Assembly (NCBI RefSeq): GCF_013823385.1
Contig: NZ_PNMA01000015.1
Coordinates: forward strand, 1 to 64,000
DNA: 64,000 nt
Origin: Hyphomonas sp.
Lineage (GTDB): Bacteria; Pseudomonadota; Alphaproteobacteria; Caulobacterales; Hyphomonadaceae
Direction: 5' to 3'
Shown here one piece after another: positions 18,136-26,837 of the stretch. The notes beneath the pieces were generated by a model. That model was not told the origin of the DNA. It ran no database searches and saw nothing but the letters and a program-made list of their open reading frames with translations. Each line of letters starts with the position of its first letter. The first letter of the stretch is position 1. A program made the translations under genes and the position numbers.

Positions 18136-18695
18136 GCGCTCTGCTTCTGCCTTGCTCTCTGATTCAGGAACCGGCGTGCAAGAAACACGAAAACAGATAG
18201 AGGGACAAGGAAGTAAGCTGCGGCGAATATTTGCGCGAGCGCGAGTGCCAGCCAATCTATCCAGTTGAAGTGCAAGGGTATGAGCGACCAGTCAAAGCCG
18301 TAGATTTTTGCATCGGCGGACACTCTGAGACCCCCCGCGATCAGGGCAGGGATGACGATCAGCGGCAGATAGGCCAAGCCGGTATAGTAGGCGAGAAGGA
18401 TGTAGTAGCGAAGCCGTTTTGGTTTCAGCGGGTAGTCTTCCAGTTTTGGGAACTCGGCCGACAGGCGGTCTTCAGCGCTCTCGGCGTATTCGATGATCGC
18501 CCGCCTGGCGTCGTCGAACTGACCGGCGGGCACCAGAACGCCGACACCGCCCAATGCCTGAAGCGCGCCCCAGTCGATCATTGCATGATGCCAGTTTTCC
18601 AGACTCGCTGGAATGCCCGCATCATTCAGCAGGGCGCACACAATCGCCGCTTCCTCCGCGCTTGCGCATCGTCTGATAATGACTGCCCCGCTCAT
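18132..18695 (-). CDS. DUF2007-like protein with two membrane helices
   Basis: A 187-aa protein. The first ~75 residues (VIIRRCASAEEAAIVCALLN, then GIPASLENWHH and GVGVLVPAGQFDDARRAI) match the DUF2007/putative signal-transducing pattern, a small alpha-beta domain. Two to three membrane helices follow (YYILLAYYTGLAYLPLIVIP, then WLALALAQIFAAAYFLVPLS). It overlaps the FemAB-like gene upstream (ATGA) and the HIT gene downstream. Its role is unknown; it is probably a membrane-tethered small-molecule or partner sensor. Confidence 0.65.
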   Translation of the reverse strand: MSGAVIIRRCASAEEAAIVCALLNDAGIPASLENWHHAMIDWGALQALGGVGVLVPAGQFDDARRAIIEYAESAEDRLSAEFPKLEDYPLKPKRLRYYILLAYYTGLAYLPLIVIPALIAGGLRVSADAKIYGFDWSLIPLHFNWIDWLALALAQIFAAAYFLVPLSVFVFLARRFLNQRARQKQSA

Positions 18696-19849
18696 TCCCC
18701 TTTCTTAAACGGCGTTCTCTCTTTCAGGTAGCCGAAATCTTCGTCAACCGCCGCCCGTTCGCGCTGCAGGTAATCAGCCACCGCGTCGCGGAAGCCGGGA
18801 TGGGCGATCCAGTGGGCCGAGCGGGTGAGGACGGGGCCATAGCCGCGCGCGAGCTTGTGGCCGCCCTGCGCCCCGGCCTCCACCGTTTTGAGACCGTGCG
18901 CGATGGCGTAGTCGATGGCCTGGTAATAGCAGGTTTCGAAATGCAGCATGGGCCGCCCGTCCAGCGTGCCCCAATAGCGGCCATAGAGCGTGTCCGAGCC
19001 GACAAGGTTCATCGCGCCGGCAATGATGCGGCCTTCCTCGCAGGCGAAGATGAAGAGGAGGTCGTCAGCCATCCGTTCCCGGAGCATCGAGAAGGATTTC
19101 CGCGTGAGATAAGGCGAGCCCCATTTGCGGCTGCCGGTGTCCATGTAGAACTCGAAGAAGATGTCGAGATGGTCTTCGGTGATCTCGCTGCCGCGCACAT
19201 GCTGGAAGGTTAGACCGGCCTGCGCCTTGGCGCGCTCCTTGCGGAGGTTCTTGCGTTTCTCGGAGGAAAGGGTGGCGAGGAAATCGTCAAATGATCCGTA
19301 TCCGTCATTCTGCCAGTGGAACTGCTGGTCGGTGCGGATCAGGAGGCCTGCCGCTTCAAGGAAGGGCGCTTCGGTCTCTTCGATGAAATTGATGTGCATC
19401 GAGGACACGCCTGTCTGCTCGGCCAGTTGCAGCGCCCCGTCCAGCAGGGCGGCGTGATAGGCGTTGGCGTCCGGCCCCACCAGCAGGCGGCGTCCGGTTA
19501 CCGGGGTAAATGGCACGGCGCAGAGCAGTTTGGGGTAATACTCCCCGCCCGCCCGCTCCCAGGCTTCCGCCCAGCTCTGGTCGAAGACAAACTCGCCGCG
19601 CGAATGATATTTGAACCACATCGGCATGGCCGCCCGCAGGCGCCCATTGCCGTCGCGCACGAGGATATGCGCGCCGCGCCAGCCGGTGCGCGGGGTAGCC
19701 GCGCCGGAGCTTTCCATCGCTTCGAGGAATTCCCAGGTCAGGAACGGGTCGTAAGGCACGCCCGGCGGATTGGCGACGCCATTCCATTCGGCCGGATCAA
19801 TGCCGGCGAGGGTGGAAACAGAGCTGATCTGGGGGAGGGCGGCGTCCAT
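18692..19849 (-). CDS. FemAB-like GNAT protein (peptidogalycan-biosynthesis family, DUF482)
   Basis: A 385-aa protein of the FemAB-like branch of the GNAT fold. Recognisable parts are DPFLTWEFLEAMESSG near the N-terminus, SSEKRKNLRKERAKAQAG in the middle, and the C-terminal acetyl/aminoacyl-transferase portion YGRYWGTLDGRPMLHFETCY and VEAGAQGGHKLARGY. Family members are predicted to modify peptidoglycan or other amines; the true reaction is not established. I place the start at the ATG at 19849 rather than a TTG at 19858. The stop overlaps the next gene. Confidence 0.8.
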   Translation of the reverse strand: MDAALPQISSVSTLAGIDPAEWNGVANPPGVPYDPFLTWEFLEAMESSGAATPRTGWRGAHILVRDGNGRLRAAMPMWFKYHSRGEFVFDQSWAEAWERAGGEYYPKLLCAVPFTPVTGRRLLVGPDANAYHAALLDGALQLAEQTGVSSMHINFIEETEAPFLEAAGLLIRTDQQFHWQNDGYGSFDDFLATLSSEKRKNLRKERAKAQAGLTFQHVRGSEITEDHLDIFFEFYMDTGSRKWGSPYLTRKSFSMLRERMADDLLFIFACEEGRIIAGAMNLVGSDTLYGRYWGTLDGRPMLHFETCYYQAIDYAIAHGLKTVEAGAQGGHKLARGYGPVLTRSAHWIAHPGFRDAVADYLQRERAAVDEDFGYLKERTPFKKGE

Positions 19850-19860
19850 GGCCCTCAAAT

Positions 19861-20595
19861 CTAGGGCGCGATCGCGCCCAGCGCCAGCGCCGGGCTGAAG
19901 TGTTCAAAGATCAGGGCAGGCTGGTGGGGCTTGAGGGCGGCAAGATCCGCCTGCGTGCGCACGGTCCAGACCACGAAGGGCATATCCTCCCCCTCAAGCG
20001 CGGCCGCAGCGCGGGCAGCATCGGTATGGTGGACGGCGAGATAGTCGATCCCGTCGGCGATGGCCGCTTCGGCGAAGGCATCGAAATAGGCCTCGCCATA
20101 CTGGGCGCTTGGCGCAATCAGCTGCCCGCGCATCAGGCCTTCGGGTAGCGCGCGCACGGCAATGTCGGAAAAGCTCATCGCTGCGGCGAGGCCCGGCCAC
20201 TCCAGCAGGCGCTGGCCGACCCTGAGGGCAAAGGCGGCCGGATCGGTGCCCCCGTCGATCTTCATTTCCGCCAGCATCGGCAGATGCTGCGGCCAGAGGG
20301 AGAGCAGATCCTCGAAGGAGGGCAGAGGCTCATCCCCGCCATTCAGCCGGTGGCCGCGCAGAGTGGCGGCTGGCAGGGCTTCAAACGTGCCCGCAGCGCC
20401 GGTCATCCGTTCCAGCGCCGCGTCATGGAACACCATCACCTCGCCATCGGCAGAGGGGCGCAGGTCAAATTCGATGCCGAGGCCGGCTTCCGCCGCTGCC
20501 CTGAAGCTGCCGAGGGAATTCTCCGGCAGGCCGTCCTTCGTCCAGAGGCCGCGATGGGCGTAGGCGAAGTCCTTCAGGGCAAAGCGGCGGGCCAT
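19861..20595 (-). CDS. Glycerophosphodiester phosphodiesterase
   Basis: A 244-aa GDPD-fold enzyme. The signature FAYAHRGLWTKDGLPENSLG carries the catalytic His and the Asn/Glu metal ligands, followed by IEFDLRPSADGEVMVFHDAA with the second His. Later AEMKID and AVHHTDAA complete the barrel. It cleaves glycerophosphodiesters to sn-glycerol-3-phosphate and an alcohol. No signal peptide is seen, so it acts in the cytoplasm. It lies 5 bp after the RidA gene, hence a probable operon. Confidence 0.88.
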   Translation of the reverse strand: MARRFALKDFAYAHRGLWTKDGLPENSLGSFRAAAEAGLGIEFDLRPSADGEVMVFHDAALERMTGAAGTFEALPAATLRGHRLNGGDEPLPSFEDLLSLWPQHLPMLAEMKIDGGTDPAAFALRVGQRLLEWPGLAAAMSFSDIAVRALPEGLMRGQLIAPSAQYGEAYFDAFAEAAIADGIDYLAVHHTDAARAAAALEGEDMPFVVWTVRTQADLAALKPHQPALIFEHFSPALALGAIAP

Positions 20596-20600
20596 CGGGA

Positions 20601-21062
20601 TCAGGCGATCTCGAAGATGGCGTCGACTTCCACCGCCACGCCAAGCGGCAGGGTGGGGCAGGCAACAGCCGAGCGGGCATGGGCGCCGACTTCCGGGCCG
20701 AACACATCCACCATCAGGTCCGAGCAGCCATTCACCACCTGCGGGATGTCCACAAAAGAGGGCGCCGCATTGACGAAGCCGCCAAGCTTCACGACGCGCT
20801 TGATGCGCGAAAGCTCGCCCACGGCGGCCTTGGCCTGGGCGATCAGGTTGATGCCGCAGATGCGGGCGGCCTGCTGGCCGGCAGAGAGTTCCATATTCTC
20901 GCCGAGGCGGCCCATGATGCGGCCCTCGGCCGTGGCCGAAACCTGGCCGGAGACGAACAGCATGTTGCCGGTGATGACGAAGGGCACATAGGTGGCGACC
21001 GGCTTCATCGGCGTCGGCAGGGCAATGCCGAGGGCATCAAGACGGGCTTCGGGGGTGGACAT
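20601..21062 (-). CDS. RidA family protein
   Basis: A 153-aa member of the YjgF/RidA/UK114 family, in the longer branch beginning with a predicted LDALGIALPTPMKPVATYVP stretch. FVSGQVSATAEGRIMGRLGE and the C-terminal segment ACPTLPLGVAVEVDAIFEIA are family hallmarks. The usual enamine/imine-deaminase Arg of RidA is not at the expected C-terminal spot (LPLGVAVEVD contains none), so it may belong to a non-deaminase subgroup. It is first in the run 20601-17701. Confidence 0.85.
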   Translation of the reverse strand: MSTPEARLDALGIALPTPMKPVATYVPFVITGNMLFVSGQVSATAEGRIMGRLGENMELSAGQQAARICGINLIAQAKAAVGELSRIKRVVKLGGFVNAAPSFVDIPQVVNGCSDLMVDVFGPEVGAHARSAVACPTLPLGVAVEVDAIFEIA

Positions 21063-21117
21063 GGGGGCTACTCCTGTAATGCGTTCGCGCCCGTCCTAGC
21101 CTGCCGTGGCGGCAGAG

Positions 21118-22392
21118 TCAGCCCTCAGGCTTGCGGATGTGTTTTGCGGCTCTGCCGGTGACGACCGCCCCGGCGCCGAACTTGGCGCGGGCCTTGTCGG
21201 AGGCGCGCTCGGCGGCGGCGCGTTTGGCGATCTTGGGGTCGATCAGATCGGCCGCATCTGCGCGGTAGGTGGAAAGGTCGGACAGGCCGACGCCGATCAG
21301 CCGGTATTTTACCCGGCCGGTCACCTCCTTCAGGAGCAGAGGCCGCGCCGCCCGGAACACTTCCTGGGCGAGCTGGGTGGGCTCTGCCAGCGAGAGGCGC
21401 CGCGTCAGCGGGTGGAAGTCCGCCGTCTTCAGCTTCAGCGTCACCACGCGGCCGGAGACGCCTTCCGCCTTTGCCCGGTCGGCCGTTTTCACGCTGAGGC
21501 GCCAGAGATGATCCTCCAGGATGCTCAGATCGGCGGTATCCTCGAAGAAGGTCGTCTCGCTGGAGACCGATTTGCGGTCCTCATGCGGGTTCACTTTCCG
21601 GTTGTCCTGGCCATGGGCGCAGCGTTTCAGCCAGTCGCCGGTTTCGCCATAGCGCCGGATCAGGCTTTTCAGGTCCGCCTTCTGGATGTCTTCAATGGTG
21701 TAAAAGCCGTCCTTGGCGAGGGATTCGGCGAATTTCGGGCCGACCCCGTGCAGGAAGCTGACGGGGTGGGGCGCAAGAAAGGCTTCGGCCTCCTCCGGCG
21801 CGATGATGGCAAAGCCGCGCGGCTTGTCGAGTTCGCTGGCGGTCTTGGCGAGGAATTTGTTGGACGATAGGCCGACCGAGACGGTCACGCCCACCTCCCG
21901 CTCCACATTCTTCGCCAGCCGGGCAAGGCTGGCGGCGGGCGGGGCGCCATGCAGGCGCTCGGTTCCGGCAAGATCCAGATAGGCTTCGTCGATGGAAACC
22001 TGCTGCACCAGGGGGGTGAGATGATCCATCTCGGCCCGAATCGCTTTGGCCGCTTCCCGGTATTTCCGGAAATCCGGCGGTACGACGACCGCGTCCGGGC
22101 AGAGTTTCAGCGCCTTGAACATCGGCATGGCTGACCGGACGCCATAGAGGCGGGCGATGTAGCAGCAGGTGGTCACCACCCCCCGCTGGCCACCGCCGAC
22201 GATCAGCGGCTTGTCCTTGAGCGTTGGATTATCTCGCTTTTCCACAGTGGCGTAGAAGGCGTCACAGTCCACATGCGCAATCGAGAGGCTGAACAGGGCC
22301 GGATGGGTCACGATCCTGCGGCTGCCACAGGCAGGGCAGGCCGTGAGGCCGGCCTCGCTCCGGTGCTGACAATCGCGGCAAAGACTCGACAT
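21118..22392 (-). CDS. dinB: DNA polymerase IV with N-terminal zinc ribbon
   Basis: A 424-aa Y-family translesion polymerase. Catalytic acidic motifs are visible: SIAHVDCDAFYATVEKRDNP and QQVSIDEAYLDL, with the little-finger domain following DRKSVSSETTFFEDTADL. The ATG at 22392 adds an N-terminal CxxC-CxxC element (CRDCQHRSEAGLTACPACGS) before the polymerase, probably a zinc ribbon. It is divergent from divK across 138 bp. The C-terminus is basic (RAKFGAGAVVTGRAAKHIRK). Confidence 0.92.
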   Translation of the reverse strand: MSSLCRDCQHRSEAGLTACPACGSRRIVTHPALFSLSIAHVDCDAFYATVEKRDNPTLKDKPLIVGGGQRGVVTTCCYIARLYGVRSAMPMFKALKLCPDAVVVPPDFRKYREAAKAIRAEMDHLTPLVQQVSIDEAYLDLAGTERLHGAPPAASLARLAKNVEREVGVTVSVGLSSNKFLAKTASELDKPRGFAIIAPEEAEAFLAPHPVSFLHGVGPKFAESLAKDGFYTIEDIQKADLKSLIRRYGETGDWLKRCAHGQDNRKVNPHEDRKSVSSETTFFEDTADLSILEDHLWRLSVKTADRAKAEGVSGRVVTLKLKTADFHPLTRRLSLAEPTQLAQEVFRAARPLLLKEVTGRVKYRLIGVGLSDLSTYRADAADLIDPKIAKRAAAERASDKARAKFGAGAVVTGRAAKHIRKPEG

Positions 22393-22530
22393 GACAGAGC
22401 TGTTCCTGCCATGTTCCGGGGTCTGCCGCAAACAGGCCCTGCCGCAGGCGTAAAGGCGCGTTAACAATTTGCAGTATAGCTGAAGCTGGCGCCCCCGCGC
22501 CCGTGCGAATCGTCAACTAATCGGAAACCG

Positions 22531-22923
22531 ATGGTCAAGAAGCGATCCGGAAAGGTGCTTGTTGTTGAGGACAATGAACTCAACATGCGCCTCTTTTGCG
22601 ACCTGTTGGGCGCATACGGATTCACGACCTTCCAGTGCCGTGACGGCGCCAAGGCGGTCGAGATCGCGCGGAAAGAGCTTCCTGACCTCATCATCATGGA
22701 CATCCAGCTGCCGGAAGTGTCGGGTCTCGACATCACCCGCTGGCTGAAGGACGACAAGAAGGTCGCCCATATTCCCGTCCTCGCCGTCACCGCCTTTGCC
22801 ATGCGCGCCGACGAGCAGCGGGTGCGCGAAGCGGGCTGTGAGGGCTATCTCTCCAAGCCGATCCAGATCGCCTCTTTCATTCGCGCCGTGGAAGCGCTGA
22901 TGCCGAAAGAGCCGGCAGAATGA
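22531..22923 (+). CDS. divK: Single-domain response regulator DivK
   Basis: A 130-aa stand-alone receiver. The acidic pocket is VVEDNELN, the phospho-acceptor is Asp57 in LIIMDIQLPEVSG, and the switch residues and Lys are in VTAFAM and LSKPIQ. In Caulobacter, DivK is phosphorylated by PleC/DivJ and acts through DivL to control CtrA and cell polarity. The immediate overlap with pleD (ATGA) is the typical divK-pleD arrangement and supports the assignment. The product has no output domain. Confidence 0.95.
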   Translation: MVKKRSGKVLVVEDNELNMRLFCDLLGAYGFTTFQCRDGAKAVEIARKELPDLIIMDIQLPEVSGLDITRWLKDDKKVAHIPVLAVTAFAMRADEQRVREAGCEGYLSKPIQIASFIRAVEALMPKEPAE

Positions 22924-24287
22924 CTGCCCGCATCCTCGTCGTCGATGATATCGAGGCGAACCGGCGTCTGCTGCAGGCAAAGCTGGAAGCGCAGTATCAT
23001 ACCGTACTCCTCGCCGAGAATGGCCCCCAGGCGCTGGAAGTTACCCGCCGCGAGCATCCCGAGATCATCCTGCTGGACGTTATGATGCCCGGCATGGACG
23101 GTTATGAGGTGTGCCAGCGGCTGAAGGCAGACCCGGCGACCTCCTATATTCCTGTCGTCATGGTCACCGCGCTCAGCGAGCTCGAAGACCGGGTGAGGGG
23201 GCTGGACGCCGGCGCGGAAGACTTCCTCACCAAGCCGGTGGACGATTTCCTGCTCAATTCCCGCATCACGGCGCTGATGCGCTACAACACCGTGGCGTCC
23301 GAACTGCGCCAGCGGGAGGCAAGCGGCCTGCGCTCCGGCGCCATGGAAGAGGTAAGCCGCGAAGAGATCGACCGGCCCTCCCGCATCTTCATCGTGGATG
23401 ACGACGCCCGTTCCTCCGGGCGCCTCGCCAACACCCTGCGCGCGCAGGGCCACATGGCCACGACGCTGATGGAAGCAGGCGACATGGGCGAGCTTGCGTC
23501 CGAGCGCGTCGATGTCCTGATCCTGTCGCTGTTTGCCCGCAGCTTCGATCCCCTGAAGATGATCGCGCATTTCAAGACGAACCCGGTGACGCGGTCCATT
23601 TCGCTCATTCTGATCTGTGATCCGCATGACAAGGCGAAGGCCCTGCGCGGGCTTGAGATCGGCGCCAGCGACATGATCACCATCCCGATTGACCGGCAGG
23701 AGCTGGCCGCCCGCATCCGCACCCAGACGCGCCGCACCCGCTATATCGACATCCTGCGCCAGCGCGTGGACCGGGGGCTGGAGCTGTCGGTCATCGACCA
23801 GCTGACCGGCCTGCACAACCGGCGCTACATGAACGGCCAGCTTGAGCAGTTCATGCAACGCGCCGTGCGCGGCAACCAGCCCCTGTCGCTGATGATGACC
23901 GACATCGACCATTTCAAGGCGGTCAACGATACCCACGGCCACCAGGCCGGAGATGATGTGTTGCGCGAGATCGGCAAACGCCTGCGCGCGAATGTCCGGC
24001 CCACCGATGTCGTGTGCCGGACGGGCGGGGAAGAGTTTGTCGTGCTGATGCCCAACACGCCGGGCGATCTGGCCTGCGCCGCCGCCGAGCGTATCCGCAA
24101 GGCAGTGGCCGCAGAGGCGTTTCCGGTTCTGGGCGGCACAAAGGATCTTCGCATCACTGTCAGCGCCGGCGTCTCCACGCTCCAGGGCGCGGGCGACACC
24201 GCCGACGACCTGATGCACCGGGCCGATACGGCGCTCTACCAGGCCAAGACGGGCGGGCGGAACCGGGTGGAGAGCATCGCCGCCTGA
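22920..24287 (+). CDS. pleD: Diguanylate cyclase response regulator PleD
   Basis: A 455-aa protein with two receiver domains and a GGDEF domain, the PleD architecture. REC1 carries the acceptor Asp53 (LLDVMMPGMDG). REC2 (about 154-270) lacks an acceptor Asp in the equivalent strand (LILSLFARS) and is an adaptor. The active site GGEEF is at 369-373, preceded by an inhibitory I-site RPTD at 360-363, exactly five residues upstream. It makes c-di-GMP when phosphorylated, driving the motile-to-sessile transition, and is product-inhibited through the I-site. It is coupled to divK. Confidence 0.96.
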   Translation: MTARILVVDDIEANRRLLQAKLEAQYHTVLLAENGPQALEVTRREHPEIILLDVMMPGMDGYEVCQRLKADPATSYIPVVMVTALSELEDRVRGLDAGAEDFLTKPVDDFLLNSRITALMRYNTVASELRQREASGLRSGAMEEVSREEIDRPSRIFIVDDDARSSGRLANTLRAQGHMATTLMEAGDMGELASERVDVLILSLFARSFDPLKMIAHFKTNPVTRSISLILICDPHDKAKALRGLEIGASDMITIPIDRQELAARIRTQTRRTRYIDILRQRVDRGLELSVIDQLTGLHNRRYMNGQLEQFMQRAVRGNQPLSLMMTDIDHFKAVNDTHGHQAGDDVLREIGKRLRANVRPTDVVCRTGGEEFVVLMPNTPGDLACAAAERIRKAVAAEAFPVLGGTKDLRITVSAGVSTLQGAGDTADDLMHRADTALYQAKTGGRNRVESIAA

Positions 24288-24350
24288 TTGACTTTGCGGC
24301 ACCGCAGGCCCACAGCGGCTGACCAGCCGTGAGGGAGCCTATTCGCGCTC

Positions 24351-25577
24351 ATGTCAGATCGTTTCGAAGCGTTCCGGTTTCCGTCCTACACGCGGTATTT
24401 CATCTCTCGCTTCTTCACGTCCTTTTCCACGCAGGTGCTGTCGGTCGCCATCGGCTGGCAGATCTATGACGAGACGCGCAATCCCATCTGGCTTGGCTGG
24501 ATCGGGCTGGTGCAGTTCCTGCCGGCGCTTGGGCTGGTGGTCGTGACCGGGAATGTGGCCGATCGGGTGGGGCGCCGCCTTGTGATGGCGAGCTCCATGC
24601 TGCTGATGATGGCCTGCGCCGCGGCGATCCTTTACCTTGCCCTGACGGGCCAGTTCGCGCCGGTTCCGGTGCTGAGCGTGCTCACCGTCTTCGGCGTCGC
24701 GCGGGCCTTCTACGGGCCTGCCTCGTCCAGCCTTGTGGCCAATCTGGTGCCCAAGGAAGCGTTTCCTAATGCCGTGGGCTGGATGTCTTCCTCCTGGCAG
24801 CTGGCCTCCATTGCCGGGCCTGTGGCGGGCGGCCTGCTGGCGGGCATCTCCCCGGCCTTTGCCTATGGCACTGCGATGAGCCTGCTGACCGTGGGCGCCG
24901 TTCTTATCCTGACCCTTCCCAAGCCCGACCAGAGGATCGAGCGGACGCCCACGACGCTGTCAACGCTGCTGGGGGGCTTCAGCTATATCTGGAAGGAGAA
25001 GATCGTGCTGGGCGCGATCACGCTGGACCTGTTCGCGGTGCTGCTGGGCGGGGCTGTGGCGCTGCTGCCGGTATATGCGCGGGATATTCTGGATGTGGGG
25101 GAAGCCGGGCTCGGCCTGCTGCGGGCCGCGCCGGGGGTGGGGGCGATCGCCGCCATCGTGCTGATCACGGCGTTCCCGATCCGCGACTATGCCGGCTGGA
25201 TCCTGCTGGTATCGGTGGCGCTGTTTGGCCTGGCGACAGCCGTATTTGGCGCGTCTACGCTCGCCTGGCTGTCAATTTTGGCGTTGATGCTGGTGGGCGC
25301 CTTTGACATGGTGTCGGTCTATATCCGCGATATTCTCGTGCAGATCTGGACGCCCGATCAGGTGCGGGGGCGGGTGAATGCGGTGAACTCGATCTTTGTG
25401 GGGGCTTCCAACGAGTTGGGGGAAACCCGGGCGGGGTTTATGGCGGCGGCGCTGGGGCCCGTGTTTACCGTGGTGGCGGGGGGAATCGCGGCGGTGGGCG
25501 TGGCGGGGCTTTCGGCCTTCCTGTTCCCCAAGCTGCGGGACGCGCGCAAGCTGCATGACGGGCGGCCGGAGGCTTGA
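24351..25577 (+). CDS. MFS transporter (EntS/MFS_3-like)
   Basis: A 408-aa major facilitator with about 12 membrane helices. The start YTRYFISRFFTSFSTQVLSV and loop GNVADRVGRRLVMASSMLLM (the MFS D-x3-GRR motif between helices 2 and 3) are typical of the EntS-like exporter group. Later TPDQVRGRVNAVNSIFVGAS is the equivalent motif of the second half. The substrate is unknown. It is transcribed from 63 bp beyond pleD and ends at the hairpin shared with rpmG. Confidence 0.86.
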   Translation: MSDRFEAFRFPSYTRYFISRFFTSFSTQVLSVAIGWQIYDETRNPIWLGWIGLVQFLPALGLVVVTGNVADRVGRRLVMASSMLLMMACAAAILYLALTGQFAPVPVLSVLTVFGVARAFYGPASSSLVANLVPKEAFPNAVGWMSSSWQLASIAGPVAGGLLAGISPAFAYGTAMSLLTVGAVLILTLPKPDQRIERTPTTLSTLLGGFSYIWKEKIVLGAITLDLFAVLLGGAVALLPVYARDILDVGEAGLGLLRAAPGVGAIAAIVLITAFPIRDYAGWILLVSVALFGLATAVFGASTLAWLSILALMLVGAFDMVSVYIRDILVQIWTPDQVRGRVNAVNSIFVGASNELGETRAGFMAAALGPVFTVVAGGIAAVGVAGLSAFLFPKLRDARKLHDGRPEA

Positions 25578-25590
25578 AACCTCAAGAAAA

Positions 25591-25614
25591 AACCCGCGCC
25601 GGAAAGCGCGGGTT
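25591..25614. terminator. Bidirectional terminator between MFS gene and rpmG
   Basis: A perfect 9-bp stem AACCCGCGC/GCGCGGGTT with loop CGGAAA lies between two convergent genes. It is preceded by an A-run on the plus strand and followed by TTCTTT, so it can act in both directions as a rho-independent terminator. Confidence 0.82.
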
Positions 25615-25643
25615 CTTTGAAAAGTTCCTGAAGGAACAAGACC

Positions 25644-25811
25644 TTACTTGATCTTGCCTTCTTTGAACTCGACATGCTTCTTCGCGATCGGGTCATACTT
25701 CCGCTGGACCATTTTCTCGGTCATCGTGCGCGGGTTCTTCTTCGTCACATAGAAAAAGCCGGTATCAGCCGTCGAGTTGAGGCGGATTTTGATGGTTGCG
25801 GGTTTGGCCAT
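25644..25811 (-). CDS. rpmG: 50S ribosomal protein L33
   Basis: A 55-residue ribosomal protein beginning [20 protein letters not shown] and ending [10 protein letters not shown]. The [14 protein letters not shown] and [13 protein letters not shown] segments are those of L33 from alphaproteobacteria. It lacks the CxxC pairs, so it is the zinc-independent form. The gene is short and easily missed. It converges on the MFS gene at the hairpin just downstream, and the 10-bp GGACA array lies upstream. Confidence 0.93.
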   Translation of the reverse strand: MAKPATIKIRLNSTADTGFFYVTKKNPRTMTEKMVQRKYDPIAKKHVEFKEGKIK

Positions 25812-25912
25812 GTCGCGGCCCTTCTGAGTCAGGGTTGAATCCGGAAAACGCGCTTAATGGCGAGGGTTCCGGGTGAAGTCAAGCGCCAGACACGGTCAGG
25901 CCTGTGCCAATT

Positions 25913-25967
25913 CGCGGACAGTTCCGGACAAATCCGGACAGTTCGTGACAAATCCGGACACTTCCGG
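25913..25967. repeat. 10-bp-spaced GGACA array (locus 1)
   Basis: Five (G/T)GACA units end at 25920, 25930, 25940, 25950 and 25960, exactly 10 bp apart, with alternating GTTCC and AATCC spacers. A partial sixth unit follows. A similar array in opposite orientation occurs at 42687-42721. It lies in the 158-bp gap between the NUDIX stop and rpmG start, so it could be upstream regulatory sequence for rpmG. The units are too short for CRISPR. Confidence 0.85.
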
Positions 25968-25969
25968 CG

Positions 25970-26695
25970 TCACAGGCGGTCAGTCTGGTGCCCTGTGCGG
26001 GTCCAGCGCAGGAAGGGCGGGCTGTGCGCGTCCTGGGGCCGGGCGAGCCGCTCGGCAATCTCTCCCAGCATGAAGCGGGTGACCGAGGGCAGGTCGAGCT
26101 TCATGGCGTCCGCCAGCGTCACCCATTGCAGGTCAGACAGCTCTGCCCCGTCTACCGGGGGGCGCTCGTCGATCAGGGCGAGTTCGGCCTCGGCCATGAA
26201 GAAGCGGGCGTCAAACCGCCGGGGCCGGTAAGGCGGGGTCACCGCGCGGCCGATGAAGGTGAGCGGGGCAAGATTGGGCACCACGTCCAGCCTGTGGAAA
26301 TCCTCCCAGCCGATGGGGCAGGTGTCCGGCATCTCGGCCGAGCGCCCGACGATCAGGCCGGTTTCCTCGAAAGTCTCGCGGATGGCGGTCAGCGCCATGG
26401 CGCGGGGCAGGCGGCGCGATTGCAGCCGCAGCTTCTGCTCCACATCCGGGCGCAGCTCCTGCCAGGCAAGGGCCTTGCCGTCATGCGGGTCAACCCGTCC
26501 GCCGGGGAAGACGTATTTGTCCGGCATGAAGGCATTGGTGCCCGCGCGCTTGCCCATCAGCACGCGGGGCTGGGCCTGATCGCGGCGCACGAGGATCAGC
26601 GTCGCTGCATCCTTCGGGCGCGGGCTCGGTTTGCCCTTGATGACGACGTCGCCGTCTTCTTCCTTGTCGAACGCAGATTTGAGCATACCGGACAT
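25970..26695 (-). CDS. NUDIX hydrolase
   Basis: A 241-aa NUDIX protein. The first part of the box is FPGGRVDPHDGK; the core AIRETFEETGLIVG comes after an insertion of about 30 residues, as in NUDT19-like and related bacterial members. An N-terminal ~35-residue basic region (VVIKGKPSPRPKDAA) precedes the fold. NUDIX enzymes hydrolyse nucleoside diphosphates linked to another group; the substrate is not assignable. It lies between rpmG and a low-GC hypothetical gene downstream of rnr. Confidence 0.86.
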   Translation of the reverse strand: MSGMLKSAFDKEEDGDVVIKGKPSPRPKDAATLILVRRDQAQPRVLMGKRAGTNAFMPDKYVFPGGRVDPHDGKALAWQELRPDVEQKLRLQSRRLPRAMALTAIRETFEETGLIVGRSAEMPDTCPIGWEDFHRLDVVPNLAPLTFIGRAVTPPYRPRRFDARFFMAEAELALIDERPPVDGAELSDLQWVTLADAMKLDLPSVTRFMLGEIAERLARPQDAHSPPFLRWTRTGHQTDRL

Positions 26696-26837
26696 GTGGT
26701 GATCTTAAAGACGAATCGCGGCCTCTGAAACCATGACGTTGGGGGAAGTTTCGCCCGCCGCGTCGCAATACGTGGAATGGGCAAGGCGATCGCGATGCTG
26801 TGCGTGCCATCTTCACGGATACGGGCAGGTGAAAAGA

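Noticed and set aside
25913-25967. Possible CRISPR array
   Set aside because: Units are about 10 bp with no unique spacers and no cas genes nearby.
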